From Marivivens sp. LCG002 (GTDB taxonomy: Bacteria; Pseudomonadota; Alphaproteobacteria; Rhodobacterales; Rhodobacteraceae), in contig NZ_CP127165.1 in NCBI RefSeq assembly GCF_030264275.1, positions 1,786,001 to 1,850,000 of the forward strand: 64,000 nt of DNA, given 5' to 3'. Numbering within the stretch: the stretch's first letter is position 1; every line of letters starts with the position of its first letter. The position numbers and the translations under genes were made by a program. Positions 41,758-51,371 of the stretch are shown in pieces. Under the pieces are notes generated by a model, which saw only the letters and a list, made by a program, of their open reading frames with translations, searched no databases and was not told the DNA's origin.

Positions 41758-42195
41758 CTAGTTGATCCCGTTTGCCGCTTGCAGCTCGCGCACATAGGTA
41801 ACGATGGCATCGACATCGCTGCGTGTCAGACCAGACTGTGGCGGCATATTTCCAAAGGGCCAATGATGAGCTTTGACGCCGTTCTGCACAGCCATTTGGA
41901 ACGCCATATCGCCATGATGGCTCGGCTCGTAAATGCGATGCACCAAGGGCGGCCCGAACCCCATCCGACCGGTCGCATTGGCACCGTGACAGGTTGAACA
42001 GACCGCATCAAAGGCCGTCTTTCCGATCTGCGCTTGAGCAGAGAGTTGTTCGGGCAGTATGACATCCACCAAAGGCGCGCCCTGTTCAGGTGCCGCTGCT
42101 TCAGGCGAGGTTGCTTCATTCGCGCTTAGTTTTAGGACCATTACGGAGGTCGCAATTGCTGCAAATGCCGCACCGATCAACATGACTTTCTTCAT
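41758..42195 (-). CDS. Exported c-type cytochrome
   Basis: 145 residues from ATG 42195, which has GGAG six bases ahead. Residues 1-25 form a signal anchor (VMLIGAAFAAIATSVMVLKL). A single haem-binding motif CSTCH is followed by HHWPFGNMPPQSGL, whose methionine is the likely sixth ligand. It carries electrons in the periplasm. It stands alone; the neighbouring genes do not identify the partner oxidase. Confidence 0.88.
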   Translation of the reverse strand: MKKVMLIGAAFAAIATSVMVLKLSANEATSPEAAAPEQGAPLVDVILPEQLSAQAQIGKTAFDAVCSTCHGANATGRMGFGPPLVHRIYEPSHHGDMAFQMAVQNGVKAHHWPFGNMPPQSGLTRSDVDAIVTYVRELQAANGIN

Positions 42196-42311
42196 GGCCA
42201 TCTCCGATCCCATCTTGGTTTGCCGCCCTCTTTAAATCGAGACGATCGTAAAACGGAAGACCAATAGAAAGCGCAATGACCACGTCTTCACTGAAAAGTG
42301 TATGACCTTGG

Positions 42312-43031
42312 TCAAAGGTGCGAGCCTTCGGACGCGGACATCAAGCTTCGATAGAGTGCCAAAGCTTGATCGCGCGTTGCGGCCCCAAGTTTGGTCCGGG
42401 CGTTTCGCAGATGTAGCTCTACAGTGACTGGTGCAAGGCCCAAATCGTGCGCAATCGCCTTGGTTCTCAGGCCACTGGAAAGTCGGTCAAGGCAAGCCCT
42501 CTCGCGCGCGGTCAGCTGCCCCAAAAGTGTCGAAGCTGGCGCACCAAGTCTCCCTCGCAAAGCTAAAAGGCCAAGACGGATTTCATGGCCCCGCTCTCGT
42601 CTGATCGCTTCGATTTCGGCGCGCGCAAGGGTCGAGCCGACATTCCACGCCTCGCACACCGTCGGGCCCATACGCACCACACAAGAAAATCCTGCGCGGT
42701 ATCCAGTCTCGGAGGCCGTGTAGATAACCGATTTTTCCGCTGCGGAAAGATAGCTGTAGTCATCAATATAATCGACGCCGGTCCCCAATGGGTCAGGAGT
42801 CCGAAGGCAATAGGTCAAAAAGGGGTCATGCCGTTCAAGGCGCTCGTCTTGATAATAGGTCTCGAACGCCCGACCGAGTGTAGTCTGAACTGCGACCTTC
42901 CCCGCCCCGTTGATGTCGAGATGCAGAACTCGATCGAAGCCCATCTCTTCGAGCCAACTTGTCGAAGCCTCCCAAAGCCGAGAAGCTTCGGTTTCGCATG
43001 CAACCAGATTGGCGAAGTCTTCGGTGCGCAT
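42312..43031 (-). CDS. LuxR-family regulator (solo)
   Basis: 239 residues. Residues about 20-160 form an autoinducer-binding domain (WLEEMGFDRVLHLDIN, YYQDERLERHDPFLTYCL), and residues about 170-235 the LuxR helix-turn-helix (QLTARERACLDRLSSGLRTKAIAHDLGLAPVTVELHLRNARTKLGA). No luxI synthase gene lies nearby, so it is a solo that may respond to foreign or self signals, or to another ligand. It is divergent from the VWA operon, 185 bp away, and could control it. Confidence 0.9.
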   Translation of the reverse strand: MRTEDFANLVACETEASRLWEASTSWLEEMGFDRVLHLDINGAGKVAVQTTLGRAFETYYQDERLERHDPFLTYCLRTPDPLGTGVDYIDDYSYLSAAEKSVIYTASETGYRAGFSCVVRMGPTVCEAWNVGSTLARAEIEAIRRERGHEIRLGLLALRGRLGAPASTLLGQLTARERACLDRLSSGLRTKAIAHDLGLAPVTVELHLRNARTKLGAATRDQALALYRSLMSASEGSHL

Positions 43032-43216
43032 CTTGAACCCCTCCGCAGCCTCACGCGCTGCTCAGCAATCGCGCCTAATGCCCCCCTCGAAAGGCAAAAA
43101 AGCCAATACCTCACTAGGGTTGATACCGCGCATCTAAGGTTTTCCATAGGTAGACTGGGCCTTCAATCCTTTTTTTACTGGCCGCGATTTTCCTAAAAGT
43201 TGACGGAACAAAATCC

Positions 43217-46120
43217 ATGTCACTCAAGTGCCTTCTGGCTGTGATGGCTCTGACCACGCTCCCCGCAATTTCGATCGCTCAGGAACAGAGCACGATCCTT
43301 GTGCTCGACGGGTCTGGCTCGATGTGGGCGGAACTCCCTGAAGGTCGCTCACGGATCGAAGTAGCTCGCGATGTGCTGGTCGATTTTCTGGCCGCGCGCG
43401 ACCCTGCACAGGATTTGGGCGTGATCGCCTATGGGCATAACCGCAAAAGCGATTGCAGCGATATCGAGACAATAGCCCCAGTCGGTGCGCAAGACCCCCG
43501 TCTCCTCGGGCCAAAGCTCATGGGTCTCATGCCGCGCGGCAAGACCCCGCTCGCTGACGCATTGCGCCGTGCTGCTGCCGAGATTCCGAGCACATCAGAA
43601 GGCGCCGAGATCGTGCTCGTGACCGATGGGTTAGAGACCTGCGGCGGTGATCCATGCGCCGTGGCGGCGGAATTGGCAGCGAGCGGCGTTCCCCTTCGCG
43701 CCCATGTGGTCGGTTTTGGTCTGACCGAAGGTGAAGTGCGTCAGATCGCATGTGTCGCCGAAAAGACAGGAGGAACGGTTTTTTCGACCCAATCGGGGGC
43801 CGAATTGGCTGACGCTTTATTACGCACGGCCGCCGCGCCCAGCGCCCCTGCCGCAGTTGGATCGGCTACCATTCATGTGACCATCCGCGCAGACATCGCG
43901 GGACGACCCGATCAGGTCAGCTTTACCGCAGTGAGCAAGGCCACGGGCGAAACCCGCGACCTTGGCCTTCTCGACTTTGACACCGCGCAGTATCTCGAAG
44001 TCGAGCTTGGCGAAGGGCGCTGGATGATCACCGCCGATGCAGGCGAGGAAGGACGCGGCGAAATCGTGGCGGGCATTGTCTCGGGCGAGAACGCGACGAT
44101 TTACGTGCCTTTCCAAGGCCTTCTCCCCGGTCTTGATATGCCAGCACCGACAGGGGCTTTCAGGGCAGGCATGAACGGGCTGATCCCCTATCGCATCACC
44201 CAAGAGGGGCTGGCAACTGGTGGCGGTGACTTCATCTTCTCGCTCTTGCCCGTTGATGCAACGGATACAGGCGACCGCCTCATCGACTATGCAACGCAAG
44301 ACAGCACTCTAGGAGGGCATGTCGGGCTCTTTCGGGTTCCGACCGAGCCTGGTCGTTATCTAATTGCCTTCCACCGCAATACCCAGATGCCTATCGACGA
44401 GGTGATGCAAAGCTTCGAGATCAACGTCGAGGCACGACCCGAGGTCGGCCTTGTGGCCCCTGCGGCTGTCGCGACTGGCGCCCGCGTGCCCGTAACGATC
44501 AAGGGCGGGCTCAGCTACAGCGACCGCGTTGAGATATGGCGCGATGGCGGGCTCTATTCATGGGATCAGAGCCTCTATGTGCAAGACACATTCGACACCG
44601 AATACGGCCCCGCCAAGCCGCTTCTGGCCCCGATGGAGGCAGGTGAATACGAGCTTGTCTACATCTTTGCCGATCTCGATGGCGAAGATGCCATCGCCGC
44701 CCGTCAGCCTTTGACTGTTGGTGAGGTGGTCGATTTCGACGAGGCGGCCCTTGCACCTGAAAATTCCGACGTCGAAGTGGCAAACGCGGCAACAGATGTA
44801 GCACCGAGCGACGTCTCCACTTTGGGCGAGGATGTCGGCTATGCCTGTCCCGCGAACAATGGTGTTCCTTGCATTTTCGATGACGAGGCCACGGGGCTCT
44901 TGTTCGCGCTCCCCCCTGGATGGTTCACCGATTTTCCGACGCGGACAAGTGCCACCGCAGGCGACCAGAGCACGGACGGTCCCGCGCGGATCAGCTTTTT
45001 CAGCTCTTCCGAACCCTACCCCGACACGATCGTCCTGAACCCCCATCAATGGACCGAGATGAACGGCCCATGCCTTGAGGTGCAAGCAGGTCAACTTTGT
45101 TATTTCGATCCATCCACCGAAGAGCTGGAGCGCGGCATCGAAGTTCTGACCCGCGCGCTGCATGATAGGCGTCCCGCCCCAAAGGCCGCCGTTCCTTCAC
45201 CTGAAGACGCGTTGAAGCAGGCCGTGGCGGAGCTTGCCAAGACCGATCCAGCGGCTGCGGCCGCGATGGAAGGTCTCTTGGGTGCGGCCAACGGCAGTGG
45301 CGGCATGCCCGATCTCGGCGCGATGCTCGGAGGCGCGATCGGCCAAGCCTTCCAGCAACCCGACGCTGATGGCCACGGACCAGATGCAGGCGGAATGGGC
45401 GAGCGCGCTTGGTCCGACTATCCCCATCGCTGCCTCCCCGAGGATCAAACCACCGAGTTTTGCGACATGCGTGACGCGGCGACAGGGCTCTTTTTCCATC
45501 TGCCTGAAACATGGGTGGCCGAGGTGACTTCGGGTGGCTCTCGCCCTGTGGCCGATTTCTTCGAAGTTGCCTCAGGAGCAAATCGCATCGCCCTGAATCC
45601 CATCGATTGGCCAGATGCAGAGCGCGCCTGCGAATTGACCCGTGTCGGCGATCTCTGCCGTGATCCCGATATCAATGAGCCCGCGCTCGCCCGCGCCTTT
45701 GATACGCTGCGCGCCACGCTCACGACGGGGAACGTTCTGCGCCGCTGCGGCGACGAGCCTTGCACTTTTGCACATCCCAATCCGCCTCTGTCTGGCACCC
45801 TCCCCCCGCTTTGGTCGGTCGAGGTCGGCCGCACTCTTCCTGACGGACGCATCGCGACCTGGTTTTGGGACATGGACCGAAATGGCAACTTCAAGCTCCT
45901 TGGGCTCAACCAATCGGGTGGAGAGGACTGTTTCGACCTGCAACCCGGCGACCAGATTTGCAGCTTCACCCCCTATATCAGCGATGAGGTAATCAGCCTG
46001 ATCGCGACGATGCTCGTGCCGCCGTCTCCCGAGATGCGTGGCGCCTTGGCCCAAGATGCCGACGTCACACTCGACGACCAAAACCTGCAGGCGCTCGACG
46101 CGCTGCTCAATGCCCGCTGA
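43217..46120 (+). CDS. Exported VWA-domain protein with triplicated Cys module
   Basis: 967 residues. Residues 1-21 are a signal peptide. Residues 25-210 form a VWA domain with an intact metal site (D31-G-S33-G-S35, T110, D137). The middle contains beta-sandwich-like segments. Three similar Cys-containing modules follow: about 541-650, 736-834 and 841-935, each with paired Cys, a TGL(L/F)F or similar hydrophobic turn, a W and a LNP.W.(...)C stretch. It probably is a periplasmic or surface scaffold. First gene of a three-gene operon of exported proteins; divergent from the LuxR gene. Confidence 0.82.
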   Translation: MSLKCLLAVMALTTLPAISIAQEQSTILVLDGSGSMWAELPEGRSRIEVARDVLVDFLAARDPAQDLGVIAYGHNRKSDCSDIETIAPVGAQDPRLLGPKLMGLMPRGKTPLADALRRAAAEIPSTSEGAEIVLVTDGLETCGGDPCAVAAELAASGVPLRAHVVGFGLTEGEVRQIACVAEKTGGTVFSTQSGAELADALLRTAAAPSAPAAVGSATIHVTIRADIAGRPDQVSFTAVSKATGETRDLGLLDFDTAQYLEVELGEGRWMITADAGEEGRGEIVAGIVSGENATIYVPFQGLLPGLDMPAPTGAFRAGMNGLIPYRITQEGLATGGGDFIFSLLPVDATDTGDRLIDYATQDSTLGGHVGLFRVPTEPGRYLIAFHRNTQMPIDEVMQSFEINVEARPEVGLVAPAAVATGARVPVTIKGGLSYSDRVEIWRDGGLYSWDQSLYVQDTFDTEYGPAKPLLAPMEAGEYELVYIFADLDGEDAIAARQPLTVGEVVDFDEAALAPENSDVEVANAATDVAPSDVSTLGEDVGYACPANNGVPCIFDDEATGLLFALPPGWFTDFPTRTSATAGDQSTDGPARISFFSSSEPYPDTIVLNPHQWTEMNGPCLEVQAGQLCYFDPSTEELERGIEVLTRALHDRRPAPKAAVPSPEDALKQAVAELAKTDPAAAAAMEGLLGAANGSGGMPDLGAMLGGAIGQAFQQPDADGHGPDAGGMGERAWSDYPHRCLPEDQTTEFCDMRDAATGLFFHLPETWVAEVTSGGSRPVADFFEVASGANRIALNPIDWPDAERACELTRVGDLCRDPDINEPALARAFDTLRATLTTGNVLRRCGDEPCTFAHPNPPLSGTLPPLWSVEVGRTLPDGRIATWFWDMDRNGNFKLLGLNQSGGEDCFDLQPGDQICSFTPYISDEVISLIATMLVPPSPEMRGALAQDADVTLDDQNLQALDALLNAR

Positions 46121-46132
46121 GAGGAGGCCAAG

Positions 46133-47080
46133 ATGCTTCGTTCCAACACTCTTTCCGCCGCCGCGCTTCTCTTGGGCGTTTTGCCCGCCGCGACTTTGGC
46201 TCAGGACGCGTCTTTCGATCCCGCCCAGTGCCCTGCGCCGATCCTCGTCGTGGAAAACGGCGACGCGACCCTGATTTATGACGCCGAAATCGGAGCCACC
46301 GTGCCTGCGCGCGATGGCCTCGTCCCACTCGTCAATCGCGATACAGGCAAGGTTTGGTATTACAATACGACGGAAACATCGCTCTACGACATCCTGACCC
46401 TGCACGGCACTTGGATCAGAAAAACTGTTGGCCCAGATGAATGCATCATCACCGCGGCAGGCTTCCCCGATCCAACGAGACGCACCCAAGATATCTTGAG
46501 GAAGCTCGCAGACGTTTCGGTCTCCATTCCGAGCGGTGGAAGCGGCGGCAGCAGCGGCAAAGACGCCGATCCCAACGCACCCAAAAGGCAAGACGCCCCG
46601 AAAGCTCCCGACGGATTGTCGGGCGCGGCCTGCGAAGGTGGTCCCCTGAATGGGACATGGGTTGCCGAGATCGGTGCAACTTCGATCGAAGGGTGCCCCG
46701 CCATGATGCAACAGGCCTTTGCCCAAATAGCGGGCCAACTTCCAGGGCCGAGCGCCCAGCCCGGCCAACTTGAATTCGCCTGCCCCTTCCATCCCGACAC
46801 GCTCGAGCTGTCACGCACGGCACGGGTAGGCTGGACCGCCACAGGCGACGGCCAATGGACCACGACCGACCTTGCCGCCGAGCAATTCGCACAAATCCCA
46901 AACGGTGAAGGTGGCGGCTCGCATATCCGTTGGGATCTGACCCTTGTCTCGCCCGAGGAAATCGAGTTCCGCCGCAGCATCGAGATCATCCTCCCCGAAA
47001 CCGCGGCCGCTGTTATGGGCATGACGAGCGAGGGTTGCCGCATCGTTGGCACCGACCGTTGGCTGCGTGTCGGGGACTGA
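46133..47080 (+). CDS. Exported protein of unknown function
   Basis: 315 residues from ATG 46133 with GAGGAGG ahead, 12 bp after the VWA gene. Residues 1-24 form a Sec signal (LLLGVLPAATLAQ-DA). A first domain (residues 25-130) is joined by a Gly/Ser linker (SGGSGGSSGKDADPN) to a second of about 165 residues with NGTWVAEIGATSIEGCPAMM and four cysteines. No family is recognised, although the GTW start of the second domain resembles a lipocalin-like sandwich. Operon context suggests it works with the VWA protein. Confidence 0.65.
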   Translation: MLRSNTLSAAALLLGVLPAATLAQDASFDPAQCPAPILVVENGDATLIYDAEIGATVPARDGLVPLVNRDTGKVWYYNTTETSLYDILTLHGTWIRKTVGPDECIITAAGFPDPTRRTQDILRKLADVSVSIPSGGSGGSSGKDADPNAPKRQDAPKAPDGLSGAACEGGPLNGTWVAEIGATSIEGCPAMMQQAFAQIAGQLPGPSAQPGQLEFACPFHPDTLELSRTARVGWTATGDGQWTTTDLAAEQFAQIPNGEGGGSHIRWDLTLVSPEEIEFRRSIEIILPETAAAVMGMTSEGCRIVGTDRWLRVGD

Positions 47081-47116
47081 TCCCGGACGCCGCTTCGCAC
47101 CACTTGAGAGAACCAG

Positions 47117-48019
47117 ATGATCAGTAAATCCCGACTACTCGCCCTACCCTTCACCCTCTTGGCCGCAGCAAGCCAAGCCGCACCGCTCCCCATATGCCCG
47201 GGCGTATATGAGGCCAGCTGGGGCAATGTCACCCTTTCCGCAGATGGAACGGTAACTCTTGCAGGCACGCCGGGAACCACTCGCCTCACCCTATCGGTGC
47301 AGGACTGCGATACCGCGACGCTCGAAGGGGATGGGCAGCGCATGACGCTGGTGCGGCGCGGCGCCGATTATTTCCAAGGAGAAATCAACGGCGGTGGCGC
47401 CCATCGTATCTTCGATATCCATTTCACTACTCCTGCCCAAGCAATCGCCTTGATAACCGCTCAGGGTGGCGGGCTTCAGGGGCAACGCGGAATGTCGCTT
47501 CGCCTGATCGAAGCGAGCGCGACGCTTGCCCCCAGCTGCTCGCAAAGCACCACAGAGGAAGGCCCGCTTTCTCGTGATGCAGAAGCCGCGATGCTCTGGG
47601 CCGAAGCGCGCGGGCTTGCCCCTGCTTCCGGCTATGACATTGGCGATTACATCACCGCAGAGGCTACCTATGACCCGCGCCGTGATGTGGTTGCACACCG
47701 CGTGAGCTTTGATTTGGGTCTCTCTGGCGAAATCCTCCCCCAGCCTGATGCGGAGGAGCGCACCGCGGCATTCTGTGACCCCGACCTTTTCCTTAATCCG
47801 CTGCGATACCTTCTGAACTTCAAAATCTTCGACCTTGCACCTGGGGTGACCGTATTCGCCCAGATCATCGATATCGAAACCGGCAAGATCACCGCTCAGG
47901 CCGAAGGACGGGCCGATGGCACCGATGCCGCCGCAGTTGCCCAAGCCATGACCCGCGCAAGCGAGGACCTTGGTGCCCAACCGCTCGGACCGATGACAAG
48001 CGGCCTCACCCGCCGCTAG
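47117..48019 (+). CDS. Exported protein of unknown function
   Basis: 300 residues from ATG 47117, third gene of the VWA operon. Residues 1-20 form a Sec signal (FTLLAAASQAAPLP). A beta-rich first part (PGVYEASWGNVTLSADGTVTLAGTPG, three-cysteine set) and a helical second part (DAEAAMLWAEARGLAPASGYDIGD, then a region resembling the C-terminus of a secreted lipid-binding protein) are seen. No family is named. The third exported protein of one transcript suggests a secreted or envelope machine. Confidence 0.6.
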   Translation: MISKSRLLALPFTLLAAASQAAPLPICPGVYEASWGNVTLSADGTVTLAGTPGTTRLTLSVQDCDTATLEGDGQRMTLVRRGADYFQGEINGGGAHRIFDIHFTTPAQAIALITAQGGGLQGQRGMSLRLIEASATLAPSCSQSTTEEGPLSRDAEAAMLWAEARGLAPASGYDIGDYITAEATYDPRRDVVAHRVSFDLGLSGEILPQPDAEERTAAFCDPDLFLNPLRYLLNFKIFDLAPGVTVFAQIIDIETGKITAQAEGRADGTDAAAVAQAMTRASEDLGAQPLGPMTSGLTRR

Positions 48020-48366
48020 CTAAAACAATCGGGCGGAGAGGTCCAAGGTGAACACTTGCGCTCTTCAAAGGTAGACCCATTTTAAGATCGCTGCCGCAAA
48101 CAGAATTCGGAACCACGTTTTCAATCGAGGATTTCTTTAAGCAGTTCATCTAAAAATCTGGAATGTAGGCGAAATATTTCACCAAACGAGACGCTTTGGT
48201 AAATTACCCCCGAAGAGACTTGTATATAGAGCGAAATGGACCTATGTACGGGATGCTAAGCTTCTTCCTACGTTCTTCTGTCTCCTTACGGCCCCAGTTG
48301 TTCATATGTCGACACTGAGCCGAGCTATCGCGTTTTGCGGATGGCATTTTTATAGGAGATAACACG
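48020..48366. other. Long leader of the cold-shock gene
   Basis: 346 bp with no gene. The last part, before ATG 48367, includes TAGGAGATAACACG as ribosome site and an A/T-rich run. Long 5' leaders that fold differently at low temperature are typical of cspA genes; no clear single hairpin dominates here. Confidence 0.5.
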
Positions 48367-48573
48367 ATGGCCAATGGCACCGTGAAGTGGTTCAACTCTA
48401 CAAAGGGTTTTGGTTTTATTGCTCCCGAGCATGGTTCTAAGGACATTTTTGTCCATATTTCCGCTGTGGAACGCGCGGGCATCCGCGAGCTCAAGGACGG
48501 TCAAGCAGTAACGTTTGACGTCGAGAGCGGTCGCGACGGACGCGAGTCCGCGAGCAATCTCGCTCTTGCCTAA
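48367..48573 (+). CDS. cspA: Cold-shock protein (CspA family)
   Basis: 68 residues, exact family length. RNP-1 (KGFGFIAPE) and RNP-2 (DIFVHIS) motifs are intact. It is a single OB-fold RNA-binding chaperone that melts RNA structure during cold or growth changes. A long leader and a repeat after the gene suggest post-transcriptional control. Confidence 0.95.
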   Translation: MANGTVKWFNSTKGFGFIAPEHGSKDIFVHISAVERAGIRELKDGQAVTFDVESGRDGRESASNLALA

Positions 48574-48591
48574 TCTCCAGTAGGCAGACCT

Positions 48592-48621
48592 AGAGAGAGC
48601 GTCACTTATGATGCTCTCTCT
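48592..48621 (+). terminator. Hairpin after cspA
   Basis: AGAGAGAGC (48592-48600) and GCTCTCTCT (48613-48621) are perfect 9-bp arms with a 12-base loop, 18 bp past the cspA stop. The following CCTCGCGCC has no T-run, so termination strength is uncertain. Confidence 0.65.
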
Positions 48622-48707
48622 CCTCGCGCCTCGGGAAATGTTCCGATGGACGCGACACTCATCTCATTGAAAGTATTAACTTGATAGAAATCTTCTGGGG
48701 CGAACCC

Positions 48708-48938
48708 ATGACGATCTTTCTGCCGTGCGAAGGCAGGGCAAAGAAAATCTCGACAATCGAACAAGCAAATCATTGGCTCAAGCGCGCTTGGCCTGTGTCG
48801 GATCACAACCGCGACGATGCACTCATAAAAATCAGTGAGGCCATGGACTGTTTGGTTCCTGTCAGCGCAGCACGTGAAGCGTTCCTCGTGGCGGTCGGAA
48901 CCGCTGGTTTTCAAACGGATATTCCCACAGCGGCCTGA
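48708..48938 (+). CDS. DUF982 protein
   Basis: 76 residues from ATG 48708; an upstream frame start at 48681 is possible but lacks a ribosome site. The DUF982 pattern is visible: ISTIEQANHWLKRAWP, then a helix with AMDCLVPVSAAREAFLVAV. This family is common in roseobacters and rhizobia and has no known function. It follows the cspA hairpin on the same strand. Confidence 0.75.
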   Translation: MTIFLPCEGRAKKISTIEQANHWLKRAWPVSDHNRDDALIKISEAMDCLVPVSAAREAFLVAVGTAGFQTDIPTAA

Positions 48939-48969
48939 GCTGCTGGCGCGCGACGAAAGGACCTTGACC

Positions 48970-49149
48970 ATGAGCAAACCGAATGCCGATGCATTGAACT
49001 TTCCCGGCCTTCAGCGCAAGGAAACCGCGATGGATAGAACGACCCGCGCTGCGCGGGAGATCATCGAAGACGAGACCGAATTGCGCCGCATCAAGAACGA
49101 GCGCCTCAAACAGTCTCGTCTCCAAAACGAAAGCCAGGAAAAAAAGTAA
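48970..49149 (+). CDS. Small charged helical protein (59 aa)
   Basis: From ATG 48970 with AAAGGA ahead. The protein is a single long helix rich in Glu, Arg and Lys (ARE-IIEDETELRRIKNERLKQSRL). It has no signal or membrane part. It is 31 bp after the DUF982 gene. Unknown, perhaps an RNA- or protein-binding adaptor by composition. Confidence 0.6.
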   Translation: MSKPNADALNFPGLQRKETAMDRTTRAAREIIEDETELRRIKNERLKQSRLQNESQEKK

Positions 49150-49313
49150 GGGGTGGAAAGGGCAAGTGCACTTCAGCCTTTGACCGCCACTTAACCTTTG
49201 CTCAAAGTCGTAGGCATTGACCTCGAACATCGGAGGATAACTCGCGAAGTTCCCTACGCTAGGCTTTTGAGCGCAAAGTCGGGTATTCTTCCGCGAATAG
49301 CCCTTGAAGTGCC

Positions 49314-50327
49314 TTATCCCGCAATAGTGGTGTCAAATTCGCATGACATGACGATCAGATCATGGTCCGAAAGCGGCAAATCTCCGGACACCGAAGAAAC
49401 GATACGAGGCACTTTTGCCTGTAAACCTCGACACGCAAACCAATCGAGTTTCATCGTTCGATCAGGATGCCGTGTGATAAGACTGGGCCGAGTGGACATC
49501 CCTTTCGCAGTCCCATCCCACGAGTAGCCCCGCTTTTCTGCTGCTTGAAACAAGGTCTCGGATTTCCAATCGAAATCAGGCGGCAAATGGTTGCCCGTAT
49601 TTAAATCCCCTCCAATCACCACCGGAAAACCGGGCGCAAATAGATCAACAGCATCCATCAATGCTTCGAATTGTATTGCCCGATGGTGAGCCCCTGCATT
49701 GCTCTCAAGATGAGTAGAGACGACACAAAGTGGCCCCTTCTTCGTTTCTACCTCTGCCAAGAGCGCCATACGGCCACCGATACGAGGCTGCTCGGGATCT
49801 GCGCAATAGTCCGTGGCGAACCAGTGGCCATGATCATCTAGCCGCACTAAAGCGACCCGACCAAGCGGGATTGAAGACAAAATCGCATTGCCATGCCAAC
49901 CACGGGCGTTTTCGCTGTCTTTACACAAGTCGCGTTCGGTCAAGCTCCCGAGACCAAGCTCAAAGAACTCGACGCCAAAAACGTATTCCATTCCCAGATG
50001 CCGCGCGACTTCTTCGGCCGTATGGCGTTGACCTGTGCGCGCCATGCCGTGATCGACTTCAGAGAGCAGAACAACCGAAGCTTTGACTTGTTCGAGCTTT
50101 TCTGCGGTTTCCTTGGGAAAGAGACACCGTTCTACATTCCACGCGGCAATCGTCATCGGCTCAGGGGCCATTTTGCCAAGAGCGGCGCCTCCTTTTTGAA
50201 CAAGATGCATCGCATCAGTTTTGGCAAAGAGTGCGCGGTGCGCTTCGACGGTGCGCGGCGCAGCAATGATCTCGCGTCGCAAGTCCGATGACACAAGAGG
50301 AAGAACGTCGGTTGTCTGAGTAATCAT
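49314..50327 (-). CDS. EEP-family phosphodiesterase/phosphatase
   Basis: 337 residues. The endonuclease/exonuclease/phosphatase fold is shown by N64/E66 in AAWNVER, E90 in LLSEVDHG, the HLES and GGDLN segments and the closing DLPLSDHDL. It cleaves phosphodiester or phosphate ester bonds with a metal ion; no signal peptide is seen, so it is cytoplasmic. Its ATG overlaps the ugpC stop, so it is the last gene of the ugpBAEC operon. It likely replaces UgpQ in hydrolysing imported glycerophosphodiesters. Confidence 0.85.
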   Translation of the reverse strand: MITQTTDVLPLVSSDLRREIIAAPRTVEAHRALFAKTDAMHLVQKGGAALGKMAPEPMTIAAWNVERCLFPKETAEKLEQVKASVVLLSEVDHGMARTGQRHTAEEVARHLGMEYVFGVEFFELGLGSLTERDLCKDSENARGWHGNAILSSIPLGRVALVRLDDHGHWFATDYCADPEQPRIGGRMALLAEVETKKGPLCVVSTHLESNAGAHHRAIQFEALMDAVDLFAPGFPVVIGGDLNTGNHLPPDFDWKSETLFQAAEKRGYSWDGTAKGMSTRPSLITRHPDRTMKLDWFACRGLQAKVPRIVSSVSGDLPLSDHDLIVMSCEFDTTIAG

Positions 50328-51361
50328 AGACGTCGCCCTGACATGGGATCGAAAAACGAAACTAGTTCCGGAGCTATTGCGACCCGAAGCGGCCCTGTCC
50401 CGATCGCAAGCTCTTTACCCACGCTCACCAAAACAGGTTGGTCATCCCAAACAGCATGGAGGATCCTATGTGCTCCAAGCTCTTCGATAAGGCTCACATG
50501 AATTTCGAACGGGCCACTTTCACTTGGCCGAATATCTTCAGGGCGAATACCAAGCGTCACGGAACCCTGCCCCGCGCTGTTCGCAACAACTTGACCTCCA
50601 ATTCGCGCGACACCTTCTTGGATGTTAGCATTGAGCAAATTCATAGGCGGAGCACCCATGAATGAAGCGACAAAGGTAGAAGCGGGCGAATGATAGACTT
50701 CGTTCGGGGTGCCAATTTGCTCGATCTTGCCACCATTCATTACGATGATGCGGTCGGCCATCGTCATTGCCTCGACCTGATCGTGGGTCACATAGACCGA
50801 GGTGACACCGAGCCTTCGCTGGAGCGCCTTGATCTCGATGCGCATTTGATTGCGCAGCTTGGCATCAAGGTTTGACAAAGGCTCGTCAAAGAGAAAAAGA
50901 GACGGGTCGCGCACAATCGCACGGCCCATAGCGACACGTTGGCGCTGTCCCCCCGAAAGCTGGCTTGGCTTGCGGTCAAGGTAATCGCTCAGGTTCAAAA
51001 GGTTTGCGGCGTCTTCTACCTTTTGCGCGATGACATCTTTGGCGATTTTGCGGTTCTTGAGACCATAGCCGATATTCTTGCGCACCGTCATATGCGGATA
51101 GAGCGCGTAGTTCTGGAACACCATTGCGATATCGCGGTCTGCGGGATCGACAGTATTCACGATGCGGTCGCCGATATACAAATCCCCTTCTGTGATATCT
51201 TCGAGCCCTGCAATCATGCGCAGCATCGTGGATTTGCCGCAGCCCGAAGGCCCGACGAGCACAACAAACTCGCCCTTTTCGATCGTAAAGCTCGCAGGCT
51301 TCACAGCCTCGAACCCATTGGGATAGACTTTGCGAAGAGTGTTTAGAATGACCTGAGCCAT
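50324..51361 (-). CDS. ugpC: ABC transporter ATPase UgpC
   Basis: 345 residues. Walker [14 protein letters not shown] signature [15 protein letters not shown], Walker [13 protein letters not shown], and the His switch in VTHDQVEAM. The C-terminal OB-type region ([12 protein letters not shown]) is that of UgpC/MalK-type ATPases. It powers the import through UgpA/UgpE. It follows ugpE by 10 bp. Confidence 0.92.
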   Translation of the reverse strand: MAQVILNTLRKVYPNGFEAVKPASFTIEKGEFVVLVGPSGCGKSTMLRMIAGLEDITEGDLYIGDRIVNTVDPADRDIAMVFQNYALYPHMTVRKNIGYGLKNRKIAKDVIAQKVEDAANLLNLSDYLDRKPSQLSGGQRQRVAMGRAIVRDPSLFLFDEPLSNLDAKLRNQMRIEIKALQRRLGVTSVYVTHDQVEAMTMADRIIVMNGGKIEQIGTPNEVYHSPASTFVASFMGAPPMNLLNANIQEGVARIGGQVVANSAGQGSVTLGIRPEDIRPSESGPFEIHVSLIEELGAHRILHAVWDDQPVLVSVGKELAIGTGPLRVAIAPELVSFFDPMSGRRL

Positions 51362-51371
51362 GCTGAGTTCC

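Noticed and set aside
48204-48494. 96-residue minus-strand frame over the cspA start
   Set aside because: Antisense to cspA and its leader; no ribosome site.
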